Positions 4,633 to 12,920 are shown, counted from the stretch's first letter. The stretch is DNA of 12,920 nucleotides from Gammaproteobacteria bacterium (GCA_020444765.1 JAGRHW010000059.1:1-12920); one strand, 5' to 3'. Made by a program: numbers and translations. The notes: generated by a model from the sequence alone, not told the origin.

Positions 4633-6768
4633 GTGACAAGCTCCTCGGCAGAAATACAGGCCGGCCCCCCATTTTCCCACCCCTGGCGTAAACACGCGGT
4701 GTTACGCCGCAGCCTGGTTTTCCTGCTGGTCCTGGGGCAGACACTGGCCGCCGGCTATGTCCTGCTGGCGGTGTTGCCGTATCACGGCAGTACCTGGCTG
4801 GAAAAGTCCATCGTGCTGGTCGCGGCTGTATTGTTTGTGTGGATTTCGGCCGGCTTCTGGATGGCGATGACGGGTTTTCTGGTACGCCGTCTGGGTGGCG
4901 ACCGCTGGAACCCGAGTATCCGTTTTGCCGCGCAACTGGCCGATGACAGCGTGCCACTGGCACCAACGGCCATCACCTTCCCGGTTTATCATGAAGACGT
5001 GCAACGCACGCTGGCCGGCTTGCGCGCAACCTGGCTGGATCTTGCGCGTACCGGCAAGCAGGCGCATTTTACCTTTTTCGTGCTGTCCGACAGCCGTGAT
5101 CCGGATATCTGGCTGCAGGAGCGCGAGGCCTGCCGCCAGTTGCGTGAAGAACTCGGTGAGGGCTTCAAGCTGTATTATCGCCGGCGAATCGTCAACCTGA
5201 ACCGCAAGACCGGTAACATCGCGGATTTCCTGCGTCGCTGGGGCAGACACTTTGACTATACCCTGGTGATGGACGCCGATAGCGTCATGAGCGGCGAGGC
5301 GCTGGTGCGAATGGTGCGTATAATGCAGCTCGAACCCCGGATCGGGATTCTGCAAAGCGCGCCGGCGCTGATCAATGCCGTGTCCGGTTATGCGCGTATC
5401 CAGCAGTTTGGCAACCGTTTGTACGGTGCGCTGTTTACCGAAGGCCTGGCGGCTTTGCAGATGGGTGAGGCGGTGTACTGGGGGCACAATGCCATCATTC
5501 GTACCGGGCCCTTTATGCAATATTGCGGTCTGCCGCACCTGCCTGGCTTTGGTTTTATCAAGGGCTCGATTCTCAGCCACGATTTTGTCGAGGCGCACTG
5601 CATGTGGCGGGCCGGTTATGAAGTCTGGCTGGACCCGCGCATCGAAGGCAGTTATGAAGAATCGCCGCCAACTCTGGATGATGAACTCGAGCGCGATCGC
5701 CGCTGGGCGCAGGGCAATTTGCAACACCTGTACTTTCTGTTCGGCAGACGCAGCTCGCTGGCGCATCGCACGGCGTTTGCCAACGGCATCATGGCCTATT
5801 GCGCCTCGGCCCTGTGGTTTATCTACCTGGTATTGATCACGGTGGAGCTCGCGCGTTTTGTGCTCTACCCCATCGAGTATTTCCCCGACCCTTACAGCCT
5901 GTTCCCGGTCTGGCCGCAGTGGGATCCGACCTGGGCCGTCACGCTGGCGCTGAGCACCCTCTTTTTACTCTTCGCGCCCAAACTGCTGGCGATGCTGGAA
6001 GTGATTTTCAGCCGCAGACAACGGCGCGCCTACGGCGGCATCGTGGCGCTGGTTTCCGGTGTGGTGCTGGAAATGCTCGTCTCTGTTCTGCTGGCGCCGA
6101 TCCGCATGCTGGCGCACACGCGCTATGTCATCGTTACTTTGTTGAACCTCAAAGTGCGCTGGGCCGGACAAAACCGGACCCGCGAAATCGGCTGGCGCGA
6201 TGCGCTGGTCAACCACTTGCCGGGCAGTCTGCTGGCTGCTGCCTGGGCCGGTTTTGCCTACTGGCTGCAGCCGATGTTTTTCTACTGGTCGCTGCCGATT
6301 GCCGTGCCCCTGTTGCTGGCCGCGCCTGTGTCCGTGTGGCTGAGCAGCTTTAAAACGGGCCGCGATATGCGCGAGCGGGAGATTCTGCTCACGCCGGAAG
6401 AAGTTCAGCCGCCGCCGGTTAAAATCGATTTGCGCAATGCGCCCGCGCTGGTGGCGGAAAGCGCCCTCAGCCCGTTCGAGCGCGCAGTCGTGCATCCACG
6501 CCTGAATGGCTTTCATGTCGCGCAGGCCTATCAACGCGCCGACAGCGCCGGGCGCGAGGAAAAACGTCGCGCCTTGACGCGCCGCTGCCTGCGCCACGGC
6601 GCCCAGGCGCTCGATGCCAAAGAGCGCGCCTGGATCGCCGACGACGGCAAGGCGCTCGGCCTCTTGCACCGCGAAGTCTGGTCGGCCGATGAAGACAGTG
6701 CCTGGGGGCGCTGCGTGGACCAGCTTTGTCGGGAGTATCGGCATTCAGGACAGACAGGAAAAGGCTGA
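4633..6768 (+). CDS. opgH: OpgH, membrane glucosyltransferase for periplasmic glucan synthesis (MdoH)
   Basis: A 711-residue inner-membrane family 2 glycosyltransferase that builds the beta-1,2-glucan backbone from UDP-glucose and passes it to the periplasm. Two N-terminal helices (about 27-49 and 58-83) precede the cytoplasmic catalytic domain. That domain has FPVYHEDV (116-123), DSRDPD (153-158), the nucleotide/metal site DADS (214-217), GSYEESPP before the acceptor region, and RRWAQGN (356-362). At least five further helices follow (about 383-408, 434-455, 468-490, 530-547, 550-572), then a C-terminal cytoplasmic tail. The GTG at 4633 is preceded by GGAG (4621-4624) at good spacing. The protein is about 136 residues shorter than E. 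coli OpgH (847 aa). The loss is at the N-terminus: only about 25 residues precede the first helix. In E. coli that N-terminal region binds FtsZ and links UDP-glucose level to cell size, so that activity may be absent or supplied in trans. Its stop is 2 bp from the convergent cupin gene. Confidence 0.95.
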   Translation: MTSSSAEIQAGPPFSHPWRKHAVLRRSLVFLLVLGQTLAAGYVLLAVLPYHGSTWLEKSIVLVAAVLFVWISAGFWMAMTGFLVRRLGGDRWNPSIRFAAQLADDSVPLAPTAITFPVYHEDVQRTLAGLRATWLDLARTGKQAHFTFFVLSDSRDPDIWLQEREACRQLREELGEGFKLYYRRRIVNLNRKTGNIADFLRRWGRHFDYTLVMDADSVMSGEALVRMVRIMQLEPRIGILQSAPALINAVSGYARIQQFGNRLYGALFTEGLAALQMGEAVYWGHNAIIRTGPFMQYCGLPHLPGFGFIKGSILSHDFVEAHCMWRAGYEVWLDPRIEGSYEESPPTLDDELERDRRWAQGNLQHLYFLFGRRSSLAHRTAFANGIMAYCASALWFIYLVLITVELARFVLYPIEYFPDPYSLFPVWPQWDPTWAVTLALSTLFLLFAPKLLAMLEVIFSRRQRRAYGGIVALVSGVVLEMLVSVLLAPIRMLAHTRYVIVTLLNLKVRWAGQNRTREIGWRDALVNHLPGSLLAAAWAGFAYWLQPMFFYWSLPIAVPLLLAAPVSVWLSSFKTGRDMREREILLTPEEVQPPPVKIDLRNAPALVAESALSPFERAVVHPRLNGFHVAQAYQRADSAGREEKRRALTRRCLRHGAQALDAKERAWIADDGKALGLLHREVWSADEDSAWGRCVDQLCREYRHSGQTGKG

Positions 6769-6770
6769 GG

Positions 6771-7181
6771 TCAAGTTGTCGGCGTGCTGCCGCTGTCCGG
6801 GTGCTGCAGACTGTGGTCGGTCGGTTGCGGTGTTACCGTCATGACTTTTACGCCTTTCGGTGTTTTGAAGCGATGCCAGATGTTTTGCGGCACGACGATG
6901 AATTCTCCCGCCTGTAAAAGATGATCGACTTCACCGTCTTCTCCAAGTAGTACAAGCGTGGTTTCACCGTCCAGTACGTAAACGATTTCGTCACCCTGTG
7001 AATGACGTTCCCACTCGCTGTTGCCGGCATAGTGGCCAATAAAAACAGCACCATCGCGATAGGGCGCCAACTGCGCAAAGGCGTCTTGCAGGTCTTCGTC
7101 TGTTGATTCCGGGGTGCGGTTGCCAGCGAATGTGAGCTTTGCAAATTCCCTGGAAAAAGAAATGACTGTCGATTTGGACAT
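6771..7181 (-). CDS. Small cupin-domain protein
   Basis: A 136-residue single-domain cupin. Motif 1 is degenerate (WERHSQGDEIVYVLDG, residues 57-72), with H60 and E65 in the positions of metal ligands. Motif 2 is GEFIVVPQNIWHRF (92-105), with P98 and H103. The proteins I recall with this layout start with an MSK-like residue set, have an AFAQLAPYRDG segment (34-44), and are uncharacterised. Whether it is an enzyme or a sensor cannot be told. I chose the ATG at 7181 because GGGAG lies about 9 bases upstream of it. An earlier ATG at 7232 overlaps the yhhJ stop (TGATG), which would add 17 residues and couple translation to yhhJ. Either way it lies directly downstream of yhhJ on the same strand and is probably the last gene of the exporter operon. 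Its 3' end is only 2 bp from the end of opgH on the other strand. Confidence 0.85.
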   Translation of the reverse strand: MSKSTVISFSREFAKLTFAGNRTPESTDEDLQDAFAQLAPYRDGAVFIGHYAGNSEWERHSQGDEIVYVLDGETTLVLLGEDGEVDHLLQAGEFIVVPQNIWHRFKTPKGVKVMTVTPQPTDHSLQHPDSGSTPTT

Positions 7182-7231
7182 AAAATGCTCTCCCGTGTGC
7201 CAGGTACTTTCGCACGACACAAGCCGTGTCA

Positions 7232-8365
7232 TCAAGCATTCGCCACGGAGCGCCGGAACAAGGCGGTGGCGGCAAGAAAGAACACCGCGCCGATCAGCAA
7301 CAGCATCAGAAACTGCGGCCAGACGGTTTCGACGCCGGCGCCGCGGTAGAGAATGGCCTGGGCGAGGCTGACGAAGTGGGTGTTGGGCGTGGCGAGCATG
7401 AGGTTTTGCACGAGGTCCGGCATGCTTTCGCGCGGGGTGACGCCGCCGGAGAGCATGTTCAGCGGCAGGATCGTCAGGATAAACAGCAGCCCGAGTTGCG
7501 GCATCGAGCGGGCGATGGTGCCGAGGAAAATCCCCAGCGAGGTGGTGGCGAACAGGTTCAGCGCCGCGCCGAGAATAAACAGCGCCGGCGAGCCGTGGAT
7601 CGGCACGCCGAGCACGCTTTTGACCACGATCAGCAGCGACAAGGTCACCGCCAGCAGAATCACCGCCCCATTCGCCAGCACCTTGGAGGCGACGATTTCC
7701 AGCGGCGTCAGCGGCATCACCAGCAGGTGTTCCAGCGTGCCGTGTTCGCGTTCGCGCACCACCGCCGCGCCGGCCAGAATCACCGACAGCATGGTGACAT
7801 TGCTGATGATTTCCATGATGCTGCCGAACCAGGTGCTGGTCAGGCTGGGATTGAATTTATAACGCGGAATCAATTGAATCGGCAGCGCCGAATCGCTCTG
7901 CTGGCCGCTGACGAACTGCGTCAGTTCGCCGCTGATAATATTCTGGATATAACTGTCGCCGAGAAACGCCTGGGTCATACGTGTGGCGTCGATATTGATC
8001 TGCAGGGTCGGCTGTTTGCCGGCCAGCACGTCGCGCTCGAAACCGGCCGGAATCATCAGCACAAACGTGTAACGACCGGCATCGAGGGCGGGGTCCACCT
8101 CGTCAAAGGTGATGCTTTCCGGCGCTTTGAAATTGGGCGGGTAAAAGGCATCGCGGATCTGTTTCGACAGCGGTGAATGGTCTTCATCGACAATGGCGAT
8201 GGGCGCATTGTGCAATTCCTGCGACGTTGCGGTGGCGGCGACGTAAATGCCGCCACTGAAGGCCCAGATGATAAACACCAGCAGCACCTTGTCGTTCCAC
8301 AGGCTGCGCAGTTCCTTGACGAACAACTGCGCGATCCGCGCCGCGGCGGAGTGTCTCATGCTCAT
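7232..8365 (-). CDS. yhhJ: YhhJ-like ABC-2 type permease subunit
   Basis: A 377-residue inner-membrane permease that matches E. coli YhhJ over its full length. A first transmembrane helix (about 27-46) is followed by a large extracytoplasmic domain (about 47-180) containing [14 protein letters not shown] (54-67), [23 protein letters not shown] (94-116) and [11 protein letters not shown] (124-134). The C-terminal ABC-2 core has about five helices between 183 and 370, with the conserved coupling segment [18 protein letters not shown] (204-221) and [13 protein letters not shown] (282-294). It should pair with the membrane half of RbbA to form the translocation pathway. The substrate is unknown. 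The ATG at 8365 overlaps the rbbA stop (ATGA). An ATG two codons later (8359) matches the E. coli start better. It is followed by the cupin gene. Confidence 0.93.
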   Translation of the reverse strand: MSMRHSAAARIAQLFVKELRSLWNDKVLLVFIIWAFSGGIYVAATATSQELHNAPIAIVDEDHSPLSKQIRDAFYPPNFKAPESITFDEVDPALDAGRYTFVLMIPAGFERDVLAGKQPTLQINIDATRMTQAFLGDSYIQNIISGELTQFVSGQQSDSALPIQLIPRYKFNPSLTSTWFGSIMEIISNVTMLSVILAGAAVVREREHGTLEHLLVMPLTPLEIVASKVLANGAVILLAVTLSLLIVVKSVLGVPIHGSPALFILGAALNLFATTSLGIFLGTIARSMPQLGLLFILTILPLNMLSGGVTPRESMPDLVQNLMLATPNTHFVSLAQAILYRGAGVETVWPQFLMLLLIGAVFFLAATALFRRSVANA

Positions 8366-11088
8366 CGTCCCTGCCTTTTCAATAACAACACGCTGAGCAC
8401 CGTCAACACCGGCGGGAAGATCAGCAGATAGCCGAATTCCGCGCTCAGCTCGGCAAACCCGAGGCCCTTGGTGAACACGCCGCGCACCACGGTAATGAAA
8501 TAACTCGCCGGCCAGTTTTCACCGATCACGCGGCCACTGGTTTCCAGCGAACTGACCGGGTCGGTCAGGCCGGAAAAGCTGATGGTCGCGATCATGGTGA
8601 CGATGCCGGTGCCGGCCAGCGCGGCAATCTGCGTGCGGGTAAAGGCCGACATCAACAGACCGATGCCGGTCGAGGCGGCGATAAACAGCAGCGTCGCCAG
8701 ACCCAGCGCCAGCACGTCGCCTTTCAGCGGCACGCGGAAAATAAACAGCGCGGCCAGCATCAGAATAAAAAAGCTGACCATGCTGACGCCGATATACGGC
8801 AGTTGCTTGCCCAGCAGAAATTCCAGCCGGTTGGCCGGGCTGACATACAGATTGACGATGGAACCGAGTTCCTTTTCACGCACCACCGACAGCGCCGCGA
8901 GGATCGCCGGAATAAACATCAGCAGCAAGGGAATCACCGACGGCACCATGGCGTAAATGCTCTTGAAATCCTGGTTATAGCGGTAGCGCGATTCCAGATT
9001 GGCAGGCAACAGAGCCGGCACCTCGCCGAGTTCGCGCTGTGCCAGCTGGGTCAGGTAATCCAGATGCATGCCCTGCACATAGCCACCGACGGTTTCCGCG
9101 CGGAACGGCATGGCGCCATCGATCCACACCGCGACTTCCGGCGTGCGGCCGCGTTTCAGATCGACCGCGAAACCCTGGGGAATTTCTATGGCCAGGCTCA
9201 GCTCGCCGCTGCGCATGCGCCGGTCGAGTTCGGCACTGTCCTGCAAGGGCGGCTGTTCGACAAAATAGCGCGAGCCCGAGAGGTTTTGAATATAGTCGCG
9301 GCTCAGCGGCGTCTGGTCGCGATCCAGCACTGCGAACGTCAGGTCCTCGACATCCATGGAAATGCCGTATCCCAGCACCAGCATCAACAACGCCGAGCCG
9401 AGCAGGGCGAAGGTCAGGCGCACCGGGTCGCGCAGAATTTCCAGCGATTCGCGCTGGCTGTAGCCGAGCAGACGGCGCAGGCTGAAGTGGCGGTGATGTT
9501 CGATTTTCGCCGGTGCGACCTGCAGATCGCCGTTGTCGGCTTCGGCGTCGTCGCTGCTTTGTTCGTCCTGCAAATAGGCGATAAAAGCGGCTTCCAGGGT
9601 CTCGCTGTTGCGTGACTGGCGAATGCGATCCGGTGTGTCAGTGACCAGCACACGACCGGCGTGCATCAGCGAAATGCGGTCACAGCGTTCGGCCTCGTTC
9701 ATAAAATGCGTGGAAATAAAAATCGTCACGCCCTGTTCGCGCGACAGCTCGATCAGCAGCGCCCAGAAGCCATCGCGCGCGATGGGGTCTACGCCCGACG
9801 TGGGTTCGTCGAGAATCAACAGGTCCGGTTCGTGAATCACCGCCACCGCGAGCGACAGCCGCTGGCGGATACCGAGCGGCAACGCGCCGGCGGCATCGCC
9901 CTCGTAGCGCTGCAGATCGAAGCGCTCCAGCAAGGTGGCGATGCGCTCGCGGCTGCGTTGCGGTTCGAGATTGAACAGCCGAGCGTGCAGTTGCAGGTTT
10001 TGCAGTACGGTCAGTTCTTCGTACAGCGAAAACGACTGCGACATATAGCCGACGCGATGGCGGACCGCCATGGACTTTGCATCCACCGGACTGCCGAACA
10101 GCCGCGCCTCGCCGGCGCTGGCCGGCAGCAGGCCGGTGAGCATTTTCATGGTGGTGGTCTTGCCGCAGCCGTTGGAGCCGAGAAAACCGAAAATCTCGCC
10201 CCGGCGGATTTGCAGCTCGACCTGATCGACGGCGGTAAAGTCGCCGAATTTTTTCGTCAGCCCGCTGGCGGCGATGGCCACTTCGTCGGCGCTGTCGGTC
10301 AGCGGCGGAATGGTGATGGCGTGGTGTTTGCGCCGCAGTGTTTCCGGCAGCAGGGCGATAAAGGCCTGCTCCAGCGTGTCGCTGCCGGTGGCCTGCTTCA
10401 GTTCGGCGGCGCTGCCGGTGTCGAGAATTTTGCCGGCGTTCATCGGAATCAGCCAGTCGAAATCCTCGGCCTCGTCCATGTAGGCGGTGGCGATCAGAAC
10501 GCTCATGCCGGGGCGTCGTGCGCGGATGCGCGAGACCAGTTCCCAGAACTGCCGCCGCGACAGCGGATCGACGCCGGTGGTGGGTTCGTCGAGGATCAAT
10601 AAATCCGGGTCGTGAATTAGTGCGCAGCACAGGCCGAGCTTCTGCTTCATGCCGCCCGACAGTTTGCCGGCGGGCCGGTTGCGAAACGGCGCCAGTCCGG
10701 TGGCCTGCATCAGTTCGTCGATCTGCCGTCGCCGTTGTTGCGGTTCGATGCCGAACAGGCGGCCGAAAAAGTCGATGTTTTCAAACACCGACAGCGTGGC
10801 GTAGAGATTTTTGCCGAGGCCCTGCGGCATAAAGGCGATGCGCGGCGACAGGCGGTTGCGGTAATGCACGTTGGCGATGTCGCCGCCGAACACCTCGATC
10901 TGCCCGCGCTGGATTTTCCGCGCGCCGGCGATCAGGCCGAGCAGGGTCGATTTACCCACGCCGTCCGGGCCGATCAGGCCGATCATTTTGCCTGTCGGAA
11001 TGGTCAGCTCGATGTCGTCCAGCGCGCACGTGTCGCCGTAATCGTGACTCAGCGCGCGGACGATGACCGCGGCGTCGGGCGCGTTCAT
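8362..11088 (-). CDS. rbbA: RbbA, double-ATPase ABC transporter fused to a permease domain
   Basis: A 908-residue protein, like E. coli RbbA (YhiH, 911 aa), described there as a ribosome-associated ATPase. NBD1 (about 7-245) has Walker [10 protein letters not shown] (40-48), Q-loop Q89, signature LSGGM (143-147) and Walker B LLILDEP (163-169), but tyrosine (Y203) where the switch histidine is expected. NBD2 (about 272-505) has Walker [10 protein letters not shown] (304-312), Q351, Walker B LLILDEP (423-429) and switch H461, but LPLGI (403-407) in place of LSGGQ. A charged linker (508-532) leads to an ABC-2 membrane part: one helix near 557-577, an extracytoplasmic domain (about 580-710), then about five helices (712-905). 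With YhhJ as second permease half and YhiI as adaptor this should be an inner-membrane exporter of unknown substrate. The ribosome association known from E. coli cannot be judged from sequence. It overlaps yhiI and yhhJ by ATGA at both ends. Confidence 0.95.
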   Translation of the reverse strand: MNAPDAAVIVRALSHDYGDTCALDDIELTIPTGKMIGLIGPDGVGKSTLLGLIAGARKIQRGQIEVFGGDIANVHYRNRLSPRIAFMPQGLGKNLYATLSVFENIDFFGRLFGIEPQQRRRQIDELMQATGLAPFRNRPAGKLSGGMKQKLGLCCALIHDPDLLILDEPTTGVDPLSRRQFWELVSRIRARRPGMSVLIATAYMDEAEDFDWLIPMNAGKILDTGSAAELKQATGSDTLEQAFIALLPETLRRKHHAITIPPLTDSADEVAIAASGLTKKFGDFTAVDQVELQIRRGEIFGFLGSNGCGKTTTMKMLTGLLPASAGEARLFGSPVDAKSMAVRHRVGYMSQSFSLYEELTVLQNLQLHARLFNLEPQRSRERIATLLERFDLQRYEGDAAGALPLGIRQRLSLAVAVIHEPDLLILDEPTSGVDPIARDGFWALLIELSREQGVTIFISTHFMNEAERCDRISLMHAGRVLVTDTPDRIRQSRNSETLEAAFIAYLQDEQSSDDAEADNGDLQVAPAKIEHHRHFSLRRLLGYSQRESLEILRDPVRLTFALLGSALLMLVLGYGISMDVEDLTFAVLDRDQTPLSRDYIQNLSGSRYFVEQPPLQDSAELDRRMRSGELSLAIEIPQGFAVDLKRGRTPEVAVWIDGAMPFRAETVGGYVQGMHLDYLTQLAQRELGEVPALLPANLESRYRYNQDFKSIYAMVPSVIPLLLMFIPAILAALSVVREKELGSIVNLYVSPANRLEFLLGKQLPYIGVSMVSFFILMLAALFIFRVPLKGDVLALGLATLLFIAASTGIGLLMSAFTRTQIAALAGTGIVTMIATISFSGLTDPVSSLETSGRVIGENWPASYFITVVRGVFTKGLGFAELSAEFGYLLIFPPVLTVLSVLLLKRQGR

Positions 11089-12077
11089 TCAGGCAGCTTG
11101 ATGTGTAAGGAGGCCGGCCAGTCCTGCGCCGGATCGAGCCGGACATAGGCGTCGCCCGGCACGCCGGTTTTCACCACGTCGATATGCGCCTTGAGCAGTG
11201 CCGGGTCGATGCGGACCTTGACGCGGAACATCAGTTTTTCGCGCTCGCTGCGGGTTTCCACCGCCTTGGGCGTGAACTGCGTGCGCGGCGCGACGAACGA
11301 CACCGTGGCGGGAATTACGTACTGCGGCGCGGCGTCGAGAATAATCCGTGCCTCGGCGCCGATGGCAACCTTACCGGCCTGCGCGGTCGGCAGAAAAATC
11401 GTCATATAGACATCGGTCAGATCCAGCAGCGACATCACCTTGCCGCCCGCACCGAGCACTTCGCCGGGCTGCGCCAGCCGGTACAGCACGCGGCCACCGA
11501 CCGGCGCTTTCAAATGCAATTCCGCCAGCTCGGTGCGCAGGCGTTCCAGCGCGGCCTCGGCGGCGGTAATGCCGGACGCGGCCTGCGTCACCTGAATCCG
11601 TGCCGCCTTGATGGCCGCGCGCGCGGTCTGATACTGGGTGTTGGCCTGATCGAGTTTTTCCTCGGACACATGGCCCGAGCGCGATAACTGTTGCGTGCGC
11701 TCACGTTCCTTCTGCGCATAGTTCAATTCGCTCTCGCGCACCTCGACCATCGCCTGCGCGTATTCGCGGTTTTCCTGCGCCTCGACCAGCCCCGCTTCGG
11801 CCTCGCGGATCTGCGCCTCCAGCGCTCGCGCATCCATCTGCGCCAGCAACTGACCCTGATTGACCATCTCGCCTTCCTCGGCCAGCACCTGATCGAGTCG
11901 GCCGGCATACTTGGTGGCGATGTCGTATTCGGTCGCCTCGATGCGGCCATTGCCGGACACGATATGCTCAGGCAATCCGTTCTGATGGTTCTGCTGATAA
12001 AAATACCAGGCTGCCGCCCCAGCGACCGCCAGCGCGATCAGCAACAGGGTTTTGGCAACGGATTTTGCGAGACTCAT
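11085..12077 (-). CDS. yhiI: YhiI-like periplasmic adaptor (HlyD/membrane fusion family)
   Basis: A 330-residue adaptor protein anchored by an N-terminal helix (about residues 8-27). The first lipoyl half with [20 protein letters not shown] (42-61) and [16 protein letters not shown] (67-82) is followed by a long alpha-helical hairpin coiled coil (about 84-188, rich in A, E, Q and R). The second lipoyl half [21 protein letters not shown] (187-207) and a beta-barrel/membrane-proximal domain (about 220-330) complete it. It should bridge the RbbA/YhhJ inner-membrane complex to an outer-membrane channel; no TolC-like gene is in the window, so that partner must be encoded elsewhere. The ATG at 12077 has GGAG about 8 bases upstream. 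It is the first gene of the operon and overlaps rbbA by ATGA (11085-11088). A 270-bp non-coding region separates it from the next upstream gene and should contain the operon promoter. Confidence 0.94.
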   Translation of the reverse strand: MSLAKSVAKTLLLIALAVAGAAAWYFYQQNHQNGLPEHIVSGNGRIEATEYDIATKYAGRLDQVLAEEGEMVNQGQLLAQMDARALEAQIREAEAGLVEAQENREYAQAMVEVRESELNYAQKERERTQQLSRSGHVSEEKLDQANTQYQTARAAIKAARIQVTQAASGITAAEAALERLRTELAELHLKAPVGGRVLYRLAQPGEVLGAGGKVMSLLDLTDVYMTIFLPTAQAGKVAIGAEARIILDAAPQYVIPATVSFVAPRTQFTPKAVETRSEREKLMFRVKVRIDPALLKAHIDVVKTGVPGDAYVRLDPAQDWPASLHIKLPE

Positions 12078-12347
12078 GTGGGTTCTCCAGTCTTTTTATT
12101 GGGTACGGGTTTCAGGTTTTAAACAGCGGGTCCGGAGACAGGTCGATGGGGGATCAACGTCTTTTCTATACCGCTTTGGCGGATAAACAGTGATGTAACA
12201 GCTTCAATCACCGGGTGACAGGCGAGCTTGGCCTTGAGTCTGATTTATCTGACCGATAATTTAACATTTATGCCGGCGTTTGATGATTGCACTTTATTAA
12301 AGGCGTTTATGAATGTCCTTAATAGTGTCACATGGGGACGAGCTGGC
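12078..12347 (-). other. Control region upstream of yhiI, with small palindromes
   Basis: No gene is supported here. Reading toward yhiI, a TATAGA (complement of 12165-12170) could be a -10 element, but the hexamer 17 bp above it is poor. Directly next to it is the inverted repeat CCGCTTTGGCGG (12171-12182), placed where a regulator could block a promoter. A perfect 11-bp palindrome TCACCGGGTGA is at 12208-12218. The stretch from about 12230 to 12325 is AT-rich and includes an imperfect ATTAAAGG/CCTTAAT hairpin (12296-12323) downstream of the membrane-protein gene. Confidence 0.35.
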
Positions 12348-12920
12348 TCAGGGGCAGCGCAGAAGGTAAAGCGATTTCAGACAGGCTTTCAGCCAGATCT
12401 CCTTTACAAACAGCCCCAGTATAATCAATTTCATCAAGCCGCTGACGCCACCGATCAACACAAGCGGCCAGCCGTCGACCAACCCCAGAACCAGGCCAAA
12501 CAGAACGTTGGAAACGTCTTTTGCGAAAAAGATCAGGGTCATGGCGAATGACAACGCCCCGGTAGTCCTGCTTTTAACGATCTTGATGATTTGCGATACA
12601 CCACCCTGCAACATGACGAGTGACGAGACGACGACCAGGATCGTCGAGGCGGGTCTGATAAAAGCCATGACGTCTTCACGAAGGACAAGCAGTACCACGG
12701 AAAGAACCATGGCTGCAGTACTGATTAAAAACGGCGCTTTATCCGACAGTGCGGTTCTGTCTCGGTAGATTTCATACAAAACCGTGAGCGTCATCAGCGA
12801 GGCGGCGAGTCGCGTAAAGAAGACAAACGGTTCGATCGGGTCCAGCATCATGGCGTAGATAAAAAACGAATAGAACGCCACAAAACTGCTCGTAAAACCA
12901 TTGGCGGAAAGTGATTGGGT
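12348..12920 (-). CDS. PQ-loop/SWEET-like membrane protein, 5' end beyond the window
   Basis: The frame is open through the last base of the window, so the gene starts outside it. A GTG at 12881 is possible but would cut into the first conserved repeat, and 190 residues are visible. Two repeats are seen: TQSLSANGFTSSF at residues 1-13 of the visible part, and GGVSQIIKIVKSRTTGALSF (107-126) further on, with TQ and SQ in place of the family PQ. Each repeat is followed by two transmembrane helices. The second reads like a SemiSWEET triple-helix unit, ending GWPLVLIGGVSGLMKLIILGLFVKEIW. One extra helix (about 66-86) separates the repeats. Adding a first helix outside the window gives a 3+1+3 topology. 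PQ-loop/SWEET proteins transport sugars or amino acids. The asparagine typical of the last helix of sugar-transporting members is not evident, so the substrate is unknown. Fold assignment is by eye and moderately sure; that it is a polytopic membrane protein is certain. Confidence 0.6.
   Translation of the reverse strand, partial: TQSLSANGFTSSFVAFYSFFIYAMMLDPIEPFVFFTRLAASLMTLTVLYEIYRDRTALSDKAPFLISTAAMVLSVVLLVLREDVMAFIRPASTILVVVSSLVMLQGGVSQIIKIVKSRTTGALSFAMTLIFFAKDVSNVLFGLVLGLVDGWPLVLIGGVSGLMKLIILGLFVKEIWLKACLKSLYLLRCP

Noticed and set aside
4702..6744. Long minus-strand open frames opposite opgH (354 and 259 codons)
   Set aside because: They lie antisense to a strongly recognised opgH, have no ribosome binding site or recognisable domain, and their Q/R/H/A-rich composition is typical of shadows of GC-rich genes.
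7226..10602. Long plus-strand open frames opposite yhhJ and rbbA (316, 270 and 313 codons)
   Set aside because: Antisense to clear homologues; translations are dominated by H, Q, R, A and G without any domain pattern.
9680..10630. 316-codon minus-strand frame inside rbbA
   Set aside because: Out-of-frame shadow within the rbbA coding region; arginine-rich with no recognisable motif, while the rbbA frame carries all ABC motifs.
12228..12551. 107-codon plus-strand frame opposite the 3' end of the SWEET-like gene
   Set aside because: Antisense to a clear multi-helix membrane protein; composition lacks coding features.

Overview
The window looks like chromosomal DNA from a non-enteric gammaproteobacterium. 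The evidence is resemblance to families well known from Escherichia coli: rnk, the periplasmic-glucan pair opgG/opgH, and a yhiI-rbbA-yhhJ exporter operon in the same gene order as E. coli. The rest of the neighbourhood does not match the enteric layout. By eye the central genes (about 2.8-12.0 kb) are GC-rich, and the two ends are closer to even composition. No rRNA, tRNA, CRISPR array, transposase or phage gene was seen.

Left part (1-2431): a REP-like inverted-repeat element at the edge, then three minus-strand genes: rnk, a TfoX N-domain protein and a MerR-family regulator. The merR gene is divergent from two small membrane-protein genes (DUF2938, then DUF2798). The divergent region holds a textbook MerR-type promoter with a 19-bp spacer and a dyad very close to the SoxR box, so the regulator most likely controls itself and the membrane pair.

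Middle (2432-6768): a 367-bp non-coding stretch with a weak terminator and a Pho-box-like direct repeat, then opgG, a 96-residue unknown gene and opgH. These three overlap or nearly touch (ATGA overlap, then a 2-nt gap), so they read as one operon for osmoregulated periplasmic glucan synthesis. OpgH lacks most of the N-terminal cytoplasmic region of the E. coli protein. The small gene sits exactly where that region would be encoded, which suggests a split OpgH or a new partner.

Right part (6771-12077, all minus strand): yhiI (periplasmic adaptor), rbbA (two ATPase domains fused to a permease half), yhhJ (second permease half) and a small cupin protein. The first three are joined by ATGA overlaps and should form one tripartite export complex. 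RbbA has one degenerate and one canonical ATP site, and its membrane part is visibly paralogous to YhhJ.

Right edge (12348-12920): an incomplete minus-strand membrane protein with two PQ-loop-like repeats separated by an extra helix. It would have the 3+1+3 helix plan of eukaryotic SWEET transporters rather than the single-repeat SemiSWEET plan usual in bacteria. This, the opgG-X-opgH arrangement and the SoxR-like switch are the most interesting points. Nothing here is clearly a wholly new system.
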